Of a stretch of 20,895 bases of DNA, positions 14,926-20,895 are shown piece by piece. Numbering within the stretch: the stretch's first letter is position 1; each line of letters begins with the position of its first letter. This DNA comes from Thermoplasmata archaeon (GTDB lineage Archaea; Thermoplasmatota; Thermoplasmata; Thermoplasmatales; Thermoplasmataceae). Location of the stretch: the NCBI GenBank assembly GCA_021797385.1, contig JAJZZW010000011.1, forward strand, positions 1 to 20,895. Reading direction: 5' to 3'. The notes under the pieces were generated by a model. The model worked only from the letters and a program-made list of their open reading frames with translations. It had not been told where the DNA came from and searched no databases. A program made the position numbers and the translations under genes.

Positions 14926-15608
14926 CTATATTTTTTCGATATTTATTACAGGTCCCCCTTCAACGGTATAACCGCTGAATTCCACAATGAACGTGAATTC
15001 TTGCCCTTTCGTGTTCTCAGAATGGGTCCCTATCGTAAACCTGAATTCGGCTCTGGTGTCAGGATATAGCTTTAACTTGCCTCCACCTAATCCAGCAGCA
15101 AGCGCAGCGTCTTTAATGCCAATATGCCCTGGCAAAATTTCTATCTTCTCAATACAGTTATCGCTAAAAGGTTTAAAGGTCGCAATTATGGTGAAGAAAT
15201 TTGCACATAAGTATTCCCCCTAGCCATGTTATTATAAAAATGAGTATGCGGAACAATACTATAGCCTGATGTCCACCGCATTAAAAAAGGATTAAACGGT
15301 GCCAACGCCTCCCGTTCTCCGTTCCCATTTTTCTTCTCCAGGAGCATAAACCGCAGGTATACATTTCTGGCATAGGCTGACTTTACATTGTTTAAGTTGA
15401 TAACTTTCAGCCTGTATAAATAACATTTTTCTGATATGCCTAGAGCTGAAGGCATACAATTGGGTGGAGTGGACAGGAACTCGTCATCGCAGCCATGGAA
15501 GACCCGTAACCGGGGCTTTGTGGGCTTGAAAATATTGAGGTAGGCAAAAATTGCTAGTGAAAGGGTGCCAACGGAACTTATCGCCCCTACAATTTCTGAC
15601 AGCGACAT
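14926..15608 (-). pseudogene. Membrane-anchored protein downstream of the NgoPII-type methylase, frameshifted
   Basis: The first part (ATG 15608 to TAA 15186, 140 codons) has one N-terminal membrane helix (residues ~6-26, IVGAISSVGTLSLAIFAYLN). It is followed by strand-rich sequence. The second part lies in another frame to 14926. One extra base in the run of five G (CCCCC near 15217-15221 on the plus strand) joins them as ARGEYLCANFFTIIATFKP and on, giving 227 residues. The distal part (FRFTIGTHSEN, EFTFIVEFSGYTV) looks like a beta-sandwich domain. It starts 15 bases after the methyltransferase stop in the same direction, so it is probably the third gene of that operon. The family is unknown. 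Broken in this sequence or affected by a homopolymer error. Confidence 0.6.
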
Positions 15609-15623
15609 GATAACCCAAGCTCC

Positions 15624-16673
15624 CTACACAGGATCTCTTATGCCAATTTTATTTTCACCATGCCGTTTCACAGCTAAGGCATCTTTAAGGCTTTCTGCTA
15701 CGGCCCTTGCAAGTGGCGGCGGGACAGCATTGCCAACCTGCCTGTACCCGGCTGAGACATTGCCGTACTCAAATATGAAATCGTCAGGGAAGCCCTGGAT
15801 CCTTGCGGCCTCCCTTACAGTAAGCCTCCTGTATTCGTTTCCTGTGAAAACCCATTTGTTTTGCGAAACTTTCTCCATTGCGCATGACCCTGGGTAAAGC
15901 GGGGCATGCCTGCCTCCAGCCTGTATTGTGAATGACTGGGACTCCCAGCCCCTCCTCCTGTTCCTGCTCATGTATATGGTTGAAAAGCTGCCTACCATAT
16001 ACTCGTGGTTTGGGAAGAGCACATTTGGGTTGGGCTTGTTCTTTTCCAGGGCAGGCACAGCCTCGGGGAGCCCTGCAAGCGCCTCCCTGATATCCTTCCA
16101 TTTCTTGGTGGCAATGCCGTCTATTGTTGACCCTTCCTTTGTGCACAACGGCCCAGGGTAGGAATATCTGCTTCCAATGTCCTTCCTTATCCCGGCAACT
16201 ATTACCCTCTTCCTTTCCTGCGCAAGGCAAAAATCCCTTGCGTCCAGTATCCTCCAGGCAACGTTGTACCCTGCCCCGGACATTAGTTTAAGAATCTTCC
16301 TGAATGCTGCAGAATTCCTTGGCATAGCTATGCCAGGCACGTTCTCTGCAATGAAGGCCTTTGGCTGCTTTGCCTCCAGCAGCCTGATGTATTCAAAGAA
16401 CAGCTTCCCCCGTGGGTCATCCTCGCCACGGAGTGCGCCGGCAACGCTCCAGCTCTGGCATGGCGGGCCCCCGATTACCACATCAGCATCTGGTATTTCC
16501 TCGGGCCTGACATCAAGTATGCTGCGCCTGTCCAGTGCCACCCCGAAGTTCCTTAAGTAGGTCCTGCCCGCCTCCCTGTCTATGTCATTCGCATAGGCAA
16601 TCTCAAACCCTGCCTGGGCAAACCCAAGGTCCATGCCGCCGCATCCTGAGAATAGCGATATTGCCTTCACCAT
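15624..16673 (-). CDS. DNA (cytosine-5) methyltransferase of an NgoPII/HaeIII-type system
   Basis: A 349-residue C5-cytosine methyltransferase with motif I AISLFSGCGGMDLGF (4-18), motif IV GGPPCQSWS with catalytic Cys72, motif VI ENV (110-112), motif VIII QERKRVIVAG and the C-terminal RLTVREAARIQGFPDDF and QVGNAVPP. Length and the compact target-recognition region (around 170-260) match M.NgoPII and M.HaeIII, which methylate the inner cytosine of GGCC. The same specificity is likely because the partner nuclease is NgoPII-like. Its ATG overlaps the end of the nuclease gene by seven bases, so the two are co-translated. G+C and codon choice are clearly higher in GC than the 1-7 kb genes, suggesting a separate origin. 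Confidence 0.93.
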   Translation of the reverse strand: MVKAISLFSGCGGMDLGFAQAGFEIAYANDIDREAGRTYLRNFGVALDRRSILDVRPEEIPDADVVIGGPPCQSWSVAGALRGEDDPRGKLFFEYIRLLEAKQPKAFIAENVPGIAMPRNSAAFRKILKLMSGAGYNVAWRILDARDFCLAQERKRVIVAGIRKDIGSRYSYPGPLCTKEGSTIDGIATKKWKDIREALAGLPEAVPALEKNKPNPNVLFPNHEYMVGSFSTIYMSRNRRRGWESQSFTIQAGGRHAPLYPGSCAMEKVSQNKWVFTGNEYRRLTVREAARIQGFPDDFIFEYGNVSAGYRQVGNAVPPPLARAVAESLKDALAVKRHGENKIGIRDPV

Positions 16674-17497
16674 GACACCTCCATCACCACTGCATCCATT
16701 AGCTCTGCCGGGTTGTTTGGGCTCGGCATCTTCCTCCTGGCTGCATTCACCCCCCTGGGCAGGGCGCCCATGGACCTGTACTTCCCCTCCTCCATTATTG
16801 CATATGCATAGAACTCCTTCCCCTGCTGCGGCGGGGCTATATCAGCAAATGCCCTGGCAGGGTCCATTATCTGCCACATGCCCCTGACCCTGAGGGAGGC
16901 CCTCCCGAGCGGGTCTGCCCTGTTCACCCTGCCAAGCTCCTTTGTCTCGGAATACTCAAGGCCCGATCCCTCTATGGCGCCCCTTACGGCGTCTGAGAGC
17001 CTGCTGCTTATGGACTGGTAGATGCTGCCATTTGCGGCATAGCACCTGCCCTGGACAAAGTATATGCTCCTCGCCACCCCGTCCGGGACTGTGCCCACTA
17101 TGTAGAACAGGTCCAGCGGGCTGCCCCTTATTGTAGCCCTGCACTCTGAGGTGAGCATTGGGTCATCCCTGGAAAGCACATCGCGCGGGTGGGAGCTGTT
17201 AAGGGCTATTGTTGATGAAGGCTTTTCATGCTTCTTTATTTCGAATGCATCGCCCCCTGCTGCTATGGCATCCGGCGGGAAATTCTGGTTGCCCAGCCAT
17301 GAGAATTCCCTGGAAAATGAGCTTTCACGTTCTGCAGGGCTTTCATAAAATTTCCCGGTGAGGAGGTCCTTTACGTACTCCTCGAAGGCAGAGCCCACAG
17401 AATTTATCCCTATCTTGTATGACCTGGAATACTGCCCCAGGTCGTTGAGCCTGTGCATTGCCAAGGCCCCCATTGCATTTGCCACGCTTGCAGCCAT
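16667..17497 (-). CDS. NgoPII-type restriction endonuclease
   Basis: A 276-residue type II nuclease, close to the usual NgoPII length. The family blocks are FEEYVKDLL (38-46), FSWLGNQNFPPDAI (65-78) and GGDAFEIKKHE (81-91). The last two hold the PD...D83-x2-E86-x-K88 active site. Further on, SSTIALNSSHPRD and a DLFYIVG strand are also typical. NgoPII cuts GGCC. The frame runs upstream to 17803, but that segment is antisense to the Vsr gene; ATG 17497 begins the family-like sequence MAASVANAMG and lies ~30 bases after a TATATATG element. It overlaps the methyltransferase start. It is intact and presumably active with its methylase. Confidence 0.9.
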   Translation of the reverse strand: MAASVANAMGALAMHRLNDLGQYSRSYKIGINSVGSAFEEYVKDLLTGKFYESPAERESSFSREFSWLGNQNFPPDAIAAGGDAFEIKKHEKPSSTIALNSSHPRDVLSRDDPMLTSECRATIRGSPLDLFYIVGTVPDGVARSIYFVQGRCYAANGSIYQSISSRLSDAVRGAIEGSGLEYSETKELGRVNRADPLGRASLRVRGMWQIMDPARAFADIAPPQQGKEFYAYAIMEEGKYRSMGALPRGVNAARRKMPSPNNPAELMDAVVMEVSW

Positions 17498-17526
17498 TGA
17501 ATATACCAATAACTTAATGCGCCGTT

Positions 17527-17535
17527 GCATATATA
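17527..17535 (-). promoter_or_regulatory. TATA box of the NgoPII-type operon
   Basis: Read on the minus strand, CCTATATATGC precedes ATG 17497 by about 30 bases. The divergent Vsr gene starts at 17544, so the two start codons are only 46 bases apart and their promoters must overlap. Confidence 0.5.
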
Positions 17536-17543
17536 GGTTTTCC

Positions 17544-17948
17544 ATGGACAGCGTGATGAGGTCCAAGATCATGTCCAGGATAAAGTCCAGGGGGACCGGG
17601 CCGGAAATGGCGCTGAGGAGGGGGCTCTGGCACCGTGGCCTGAGGTACCGGGTGCAGTACGGCAAGGAAAGGATAGACATAGCTTTCCCGGGGAAGAAGG
17701 TAGCAGTCTTTGTTGACGGGTGCTTCTGGCATTCCTGCCCGGTGCACGGCAATATGCCAAAGTCCAATGTCGGGTACTGGAAGCCAAAGCTTGAGAAGAA
17801 CATTGAAAGGGCCAGGGCAAAGGATGCCAGGCTTCAGCAGGGGGGCTGGGTTGTTTTGCATTTCTGGGAGCATGAGGTAAATTCCGATGCAGCTTCATGC
17901 ATAAGCAAGGTTGAGGGGATTTTATCCGATCCTGAAAAGGAAGGCTGA
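17544..17948 (+). CDS. Vsr-type very short patch repair endonuclease (intact)
   Basis: A 134-residue T:G-mismatch nicking endonuclease. It has the N-terminal signature MRSKIMSRIKSRGTGPEMALRR (starting at residue 6), catalytic Asp45 in RIDIAFP, VFVDGCFWHSCPVH with GCFWH at 59-63, and GWVVLHFWEHEV near 101-112. It repairs deaminated 5-methylcytosine in the recognition sequence of the companion m5C methylase, so a specificity for TGCC/GGCC-type mismatches is expected. The ORF could extend upstream to 17358, but the ATG at 17544 starts the conserved part. It is divergent from the NgoPII-type nuclease and its 3' end overlaps a convergent small gene by 27 bases. Unlike the Vsr gene at 13959, it is undamaged. 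Confidence 0.93.
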   Translation: MDSVMRSKIMSRIKSRGTGPEMALRRGLWHRGLRYRVQYGKERIDIAFPGKKVAVFVDGCFWHSCPVHGNMPKSNVGYWKPKLEKNIERARAKDARLQQGGWVVLHFWEHEVNSDAASCISKVEGILSDPEKEG

Positions 17949-18134
17949 GGTTGGGGTTATGATGCTTGTGGAGTAATTGTCTAGGGAGGACATGTACAAT
18001 AGCGCCAACTGCCACTCAATGTTGCTTTTGCCGCGGTACTCTACCCTGTAGCCATTTGGGAGTGCATAAACTGCACAGCCCTTTGAGGCAATATGCCGTA
18101 TAATTCCCTCTTCATTGCCTTCAGAACCTTGCAT
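17922..18134 (-). CDS. Small hypothetical protein convergent with the Vsr gene
   Basis: A 70-residue protein of unknown family, mixed composition, with a strand-rich centre (CAVYALPNGYRVEYRG) and then a helix (IEWQLALLYMSSLDNY). Its ATG stands about 20-33 bases after TATATATA on the minus strand and has no SD, fitting a leaderless transcript. This makes it more credible than a shadow ORF. Its last 27 bases overlap the end of the Vsr gene on the other strand. Confidence 0.5.
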   Translation of the reverse strand: MQGSEGNEEGIIRHIASKGCAVYALPNGYRVEYRGKSNIEWQLALLYMSSLDNYSTSIITPTSAFLFRIG

Positions 18135-18153
18135 TTTAATGCCATTCCAATAA

Positions 18154-18167
18154 GGTATATATATTTT
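18154..18167 (-). promoter_or_regulatory. TATA box for the small gene at 18134
   Basis: GGTATATATATTTT on the plus strand reads as AAAATATATATACC on the minus strand, 20-33 bases upstream of ATG 18134. Confidence 0.5.
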
Positions 18168-18287
18168 CCATGGAAGGTTTTGCGTGGGGCTTGCACGCGC
18201 ATTGCGGCTCTTGGGAAGCTAGAATCCTATATGTGCCCCGTTAATTGTTAAAAGCTAGAAATAAAAATATAGTAAAATATGCGATGT

Positions 18288-18398
18288 TCATGGCTGCCTA
18301 GCTAAATTGGTTTGGCCCATAAAATAAATGAGGGGCATTTGGTTAAAAAATGCTTGAGGAAAAACATAATTTATTTTTCCTAACATTTTCTTTACCAT
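18288..18398 (-). CDS. Doubtful 36-residue ORF after the DGQHR-like remnant
   Basis: The ATG at 18398 follows GGAGGGAG, a strong SD, and lies three bases after the TAA of the upstream gene. The frame (MVKKMLGKINYVFPQAFF and on) runs to TGA 18288. The tight spacing favours translation; the lack of any family and the hairpin inside it (18357-18381) argue against it. Confidence 0.25.
   Translation of the reverse strand: MVKKMLGKINYVFPQAFFNQMPLIYFMGQTNLARQP
18357..18381. repeat. Perfect inverted repeat (hairpin or terminator)
   Basis: AGGAAAAA - nine-base loop - TTTTTCCT forms an 8-base perfect stem about 20 bases beyond the stop of the minus-strand gene at 18402. It may act as a transcript-end hairpin. 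Confidence 0.4.
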
Positions 18399-18401
18399 TA
18401 T

Positions 18402-18854
18402 TTATCTCCCTCCATCTTCAAGCTCATCTATTATCTCATTTTTCAATTCAGTGAAAGATTTCTTGCTAGTCCCAAACTTCCCGGCCTCGCCCCTTTCTGA
18501 CTCTCAAAAGGCGTCGCTGAAATGCTCAGGCATATTCTCCAATAGTGCCTGGAGCTGAGCCTTTGTCGGCACCTTCCCAAGATTCCTTTTCCTGGCAATC
18601 AGGATAGGCAGGAATAGGTGCAATGAAAACACCCCGGCTGTTTTCATGAGCAGGGATTTCTTCCACTCAGTATATGAATTTGGGCATGCTTCAAATATTG
18701 CCCCCCAGTAGTTGTTCAACAAGCTTGTAACCTCGCCTATATTAAGGCCGGCACTTTGTGCATAGTCTAGGACCGGATCCAGCGGCTTGCTGAATGACCC
18801 CTCTGATATTAGCGCATCCTTGTGGCTATTTGGGGAGATTATAAGGGCATCCAT
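18402..18854 (-). pseudogene. C-terminal remnant of a DGQHR-like protein with an in-frame TGA
   Basis: ATG 18854 opens 116 codons to TGA at 18504-18506. The same frame continues ESERGEAGKFGTSKKSFTEL and on to TAA 18402, so the intact sequence would be 150 residues. The pattern LLNNYWGAIFEACPNSYTEW ... LLMKTAGVFSLHLFLPIL ... KSFTELKNEIIDEL resembles the C-terminal third of DGQHR-domain proteins (relatives of DndB). The family usually has a Trp at about the TGA position, so TGG to TGA is the likely lesion. The N-terminal DGQHR part is absent; upstream sequence is in other frames and a plus-strand gene begins there. I treat it as a truncated relic; the family assignment is tentative. Confidence 0.45.
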
Positions 18855-18881
18855 GGACCTGATGCGTCAAGCTGCTTAGCT

Positions 18882-19055
18882 ATGTATATGGTGTATTGGG
18901 CATATTCATCCCTAAGGTTAGATGTCAATACCCTTAATATTCTGAAAGAAATTAAAACAAGAATGGAAAGGGAATATGTTAGGCCATTATCCTTTAATTT
19001 TGTTTTAAAGAAGATAATAGAGAAAGAGGAGAGGAAGATAGCAATATTAAATTGA
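18882..19055 (+). CDS. Probable small DNA-binding protein (ribbon-helix-helix/antitoxin-like)
   Basis: A 57-residue protein. A short strand (SSLRLD) is followed by two helices (VNTLNILKEIKTRMERE and LSFNFVLKKIIEKEERK), the layout of ribbon-helix-helix antitoxins such as archaeal VapB-like proteins. ATG 18882 or 18888 can serve as start; the longer frame from 18822 overlaps the divergent remnant. No toxin gene (PIN domain) follows; the next gene is itself damaged. The assignment rests on pattern only. Confidence 0.45.
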   Translation: MYMVYWAYSSLRLDVNTLNILKEIKTRMEREYVRPLSFNFVLKKIIEKEERKIAILN

Positions 19056-19136
19056 TAATTTTTCATCATAAAGTTTAAACATTCAAAGAATTTATTTGGA
19101 GAGCTTTTTTATTTCTTGTATATTGTGTTACCAGAT

Positions 19137-19364
19137 ATGTCAGAATACTTAAAAATCAAGGATAGGTGAAGAATATGTGCTATTTTTGATAAAGACCAGG
19201 GAAATATCCTGCAGCTTAAAACGCTTATACGGAAAACCGATTCCGGGCTTTATTTATGTGATTGCAATGTTGAGATTACAAGATTCGACATCCTATTAAA
19301 GCGGAAAAATTTTTACTTAAGATCACCATCCAACAACAGGGATTTATATGAAAGAAAAATTTGA
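19137..19364 (+). pseudogene. Small unrecognised gene with an in-frame TGA at codon 11
   Basis: ATG 19137 reads MSEYLKIKDR, then TGA 19167-19169. The same frame continues RICAIFDKDQGNILQLKTLI and on for 64 further codons to TGA 19362. The second half has no standard start of its own. It overlaps the next gene's start by 17 bases. Replacing the TGA by an Arg or Trp codon would give a continuous 75-residue protein with two close cysteines (LYLCDCNVE). The family is unknown. Confidence 0.4.
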
Positions 19365-19932
19365 TGCTACTTGGTATAATTTGAACCCACTTGGTATTGA
19401 AAAATTAAAAATGGATATTTCTCATGGCATTACGGTTGAAAGCCTCTCTGTCGGTAGCAATCCAAAACAGGATTCGTGGTCGCTGGAATATTACCTGTCA
19501 GCAGACAAAAATCTTGATTTACAGGAATGGAAAATTAAATGCTTCCATCAAAATGCTAATGGAAATCCAACGGTAGCAACCAACCAACTATATTTGAAAA
19601 GAAAAGAAAATCAGTGGACATGGTATTTGGATTCCGGAAATATTGGGACTAGTACATCGGCAAAGTATATTGATATTTCATCTACCCCCTTCACTAATTA
19701 TTTCCCAATAATGGAGTTGATGCAAAACAATAAATGCCAAGATACATTCACGGTACTTTTTGTTGAGGTGCCGAAACTGGAAATATCTTTGAAAAAGCAA
19801 ACTTATAAGAAGATTGGGCCCAGGGAATTTTCTTATAAGAGTGACAATTCTCAGAATGTATACCCTATAAAAGTGGACGATAATGGAATGGTTATAAAAT
19901 ATGGCAATATATGGCAAGGAATTATTGAATAA
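19348..19932 (+). CDS. Putative glycolipid-binding family protein (DUF1089-like)
   Basis: A 194-residue soluble protein. The layout matches the putative glycolipid-binding family (PF06475). Near the start there is a Trp, then an L-x-P-G-x-E-like stretch (WYNLNPLGIEKL, 9-20). A YYLSAD strand follows, then a strand with YIDISSTPFTNYFPIMEL (107-124), corresponding to the family's Asp-x-Ser-Pro-x-Thr-Asn motif. The end is VEVPKLEISLKKQTYKKI, a Y/F-x-Tyr strand and KVDDNGMVIKYGNIW. The exact function of the family is uncertain. There is no signal peptide. The ATG overlaps the end of the broken gene upstream. Such genes are usually metabolic or housekeeping accessories, so this may be element cargo. 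Confidence 0.65.
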   Translation: MKEKFDATWYNLNPLGIEKLKMDISHGITVESLSVGSNPKQDSWSLEYYLSADKNLDLQEWKIKCFHQNANGNPTVATNQLYLKRKENQWTWYLDSGNIGTSTSAKYIDISSTPFTNYFPIMELMQNNKCQDTFTVLFVEVPKLEISLKKQTYKKIGPREFSYKSDNSQNVYPIKVDDNGMVIKYGNIWQGIIE

Positions 19933-20283
19933 TCTAATAATTGACACTCGTGGCTTGTTCTTAAGCTACTAATAACCGTTAATCATGGGCAGGTCAAAGA
20001 TGAGGCTTTATTGTTCGATGAAGCTTGCGTAAATTTATCAAGTCTTTCATAGATTTATATACTTGAATTACTACAATTAAGCCCAAAAAATAGTCAACTA
20101 CGGTTAACAGACTGGATTTAAATATAGTTTCAAGAGAACATTATTAGGGTATTTCTTGTATAGGGTAAAAACAATACATTTTAAGCCAACGCAGGCTGGA
20201 AATAAAAAACATGCAATTATAAATTCTAGCGCGTACCTTGGAATATCCCTTGAAAGTGATTAATTCTCCTTACAATGCTTTTG
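19933..20283. other. Intergenic region before the second recombinase
   Basis: No gene is seen. It contains a plus-strand TATA-like ATTTATATACT (around 20053) without an ORF behind it, and a direct repeat TAGGGTA (near 20146 and 20160). A small RNA or a recombination site could be here, but nothing decisive is visible. Confidence 0.3.
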
Positions 20284-20874
20284 TTATAGCAATATTCCCT
20301 TCAAAGCTTCCCTCTCTATTTCTGGTGTAATAACCATATAATATTTTATCGTTGTAAGTGCATTGCTATGTCCAAGCCTCCTGGCAATAATTTTATCACT
20401 TACCCCATGCTGCAATAAATATATTGCAAGCCCATGCCTGAACATATGGGGGTGCAAACTTAGGCCTATTTTATTCCCATAGGCTTTAACAATCTCCCAG
20501 GCCCTCTGCCTGGTGAAATTAAAGAATTTCCCATTTACGTTGTATTTCCTCATGAAATTAGAAATATCAAGCAATAATGAATCCGATACCGGAATATTGT
20601 TTATAAATCCATGCCTCTTCTTAACCACCAGGGTTATAATCTTTTCACTAAAATCTATATCATCTGTCTTTAGGCCTATGATATCTGAGATCCTTCCTCC
20701 AAGCTCCCACATAAATTCCATTAACAGCTTATCACGATCTTTCAGGTATGGCACCATTTTTTTATTCAGGTATCTGTGGTATTCATTATTTTCTACCTCA
20801 TTCAATAAGGACATGTAGTCATTATATGTGACATGCGGCGGCAGCTCTGACTCATCTTTTATTCTTAATGCCAT
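20284..20874 (-). CDS. Compact tyrosine recombinase (XerA/integrase family), catalytic domain
   Basis: A 196-residue protein with the catalytic domain of tyrosine recombinases: R61 (LGGRISDIIGL), K85/K86 region (VVKKRHGF), H143-M-F-R146, LGHS with H169, and the nucleophile Tyr at 178/179 (TIKYYM). The N-terminal core-binding domain is reduced to ~40 residues (normally ~90-100). In-frame TGA codons lie just upstream of the ATG, so no longer form is encoded here. Either a natural short archaeal recombinase or a 5'-truncated integrase. It is only distantly similar to the integrase at 68-1021 and could belong to a second element at the right side. Confidence 0.85.
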   Translation of the reverse strand: MALRIKDESELPPHVTYNDYMSLLNEVENNEYHRYLNKKMVPYLKDRDKLLMEFMWELGGRISDIIGLKTDDIDFSEKIITLVVKKRHGFINNIPVSDSLLLDISNFMRKYNVNGKFFNFTRQRAWEIVKAYGNKIGLSLHPHMFRHGLAIYLLQHGVSDKIIARRLGHSNALTTIKYYMVITPEIEREALKGILL

Positions 20875-20895
20875 CCATCATCAGGATGAATTACG

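Noticed and set aside
15784..16230. Minus-strand ORF in a second frame of the NgoPII-type methyltransferase
   Set aside because: The methyltransferase frame carries all motifs; this is a GC-rich shadow frame, as are the plus-strand ORFs across 15.5-17.4 kb.
17569..18015. Two long minus-strand ORFs opposite the Vsr gene
   Set aside because: Composition (Pro/His/Arg-rich) is that of shadow frames; Vsr motifs on the plus strand are unambiguous.
1..20895. CRISPR array or tandem spacer-like repeats
   Set aside because: No regularly spaced direct repeats of 20-40 bases were seen anywhere in the window, and no cas genes.

Overview
The window looks archaeal and most likely comes from the Thermoplasmata (a Ferroplasma/Cuniculiplasma-like acidophile; the order-level placement is inference). 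TATA boxes lie 22-30 bases ahead of many start codons, which suggests leaderless transcripts. The Shine-Dalgarno (SD) sequences seen are GGAGG or GGTGAT, arginine is often AGG and isoleucine often ATA, and the winged-helix, AbrB and zinc-ribbon proteins are of archaeal style. It is an integrated accessory region rich in DNA-modification genes, not core chromosome.

Layout. A tRNA-Ile(GAU) gene at the left edge overlaps the 3' end of a tyrosine integrase gene, marking the left end of an integrated element. Upstream of the integrase, on the same strand, are a 70-codon ORF and an AbrB-type regulator. They face, across a shared promoter with two TACC-N6-GGTA sites, a winged-helix regulator and a run of unrecognised AT-rich genes (1.5-7.0 kb). 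Several of these carry a frameshift or an in-frame TGA. A complete IS256-family insertion sequence (4688-5949, with inverted repeats and an 8-bp target duplication) sits among them.

From 7.1 to 9.1 kb is a type II restriction-modification pair: an MvaI/BcnI-type nuclease followed by an SPPY-type (probably N4-cytosine) methyltransferase whose natural start appears to be non-canonical. From 9.4 to 14.4 kb is the most unusual block: a winged-helix/zinc-ribbon regulator (close paralogue of the one at 1.5 kb), a 178-residue zinc-ribbon protein, a Z1-domain ATPase, an m5C DNA methyltransferase, and, convergent with it, a Vsr-type mismatch endonuclease gene broken by one missing base. From 14.9 to 17.9 kb, visibly richer in G+C, is an NgoPII-type system (probably GGCC): nuclease, m5C methyltransferase and a membrane-anchored protein (frameshifted) on the minus strand, with an intact Vsr gene divergent from it.

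The right end holds decayed genes (a DGQHR-like remnant with an in-frame TGA; a short gene with an in-frame TGA), a probable ribbon-helix-helix protein, a putative glycolipid-binding family protein and a second, compact tyrosine recombinase.

Taken together this is a defence island on an integrative element. It has three DNA methyltransferases, two recognised restriction nucleases, two Vsr repair nucleases matched to the two m5C methyltransferases, and a Z1 module without any recognised partner nuclease. Lesions (one-base shifts or single TGA codons) are concentrated in the unrecognised accessory genes, while the recognised enzymes are nearly all intact.
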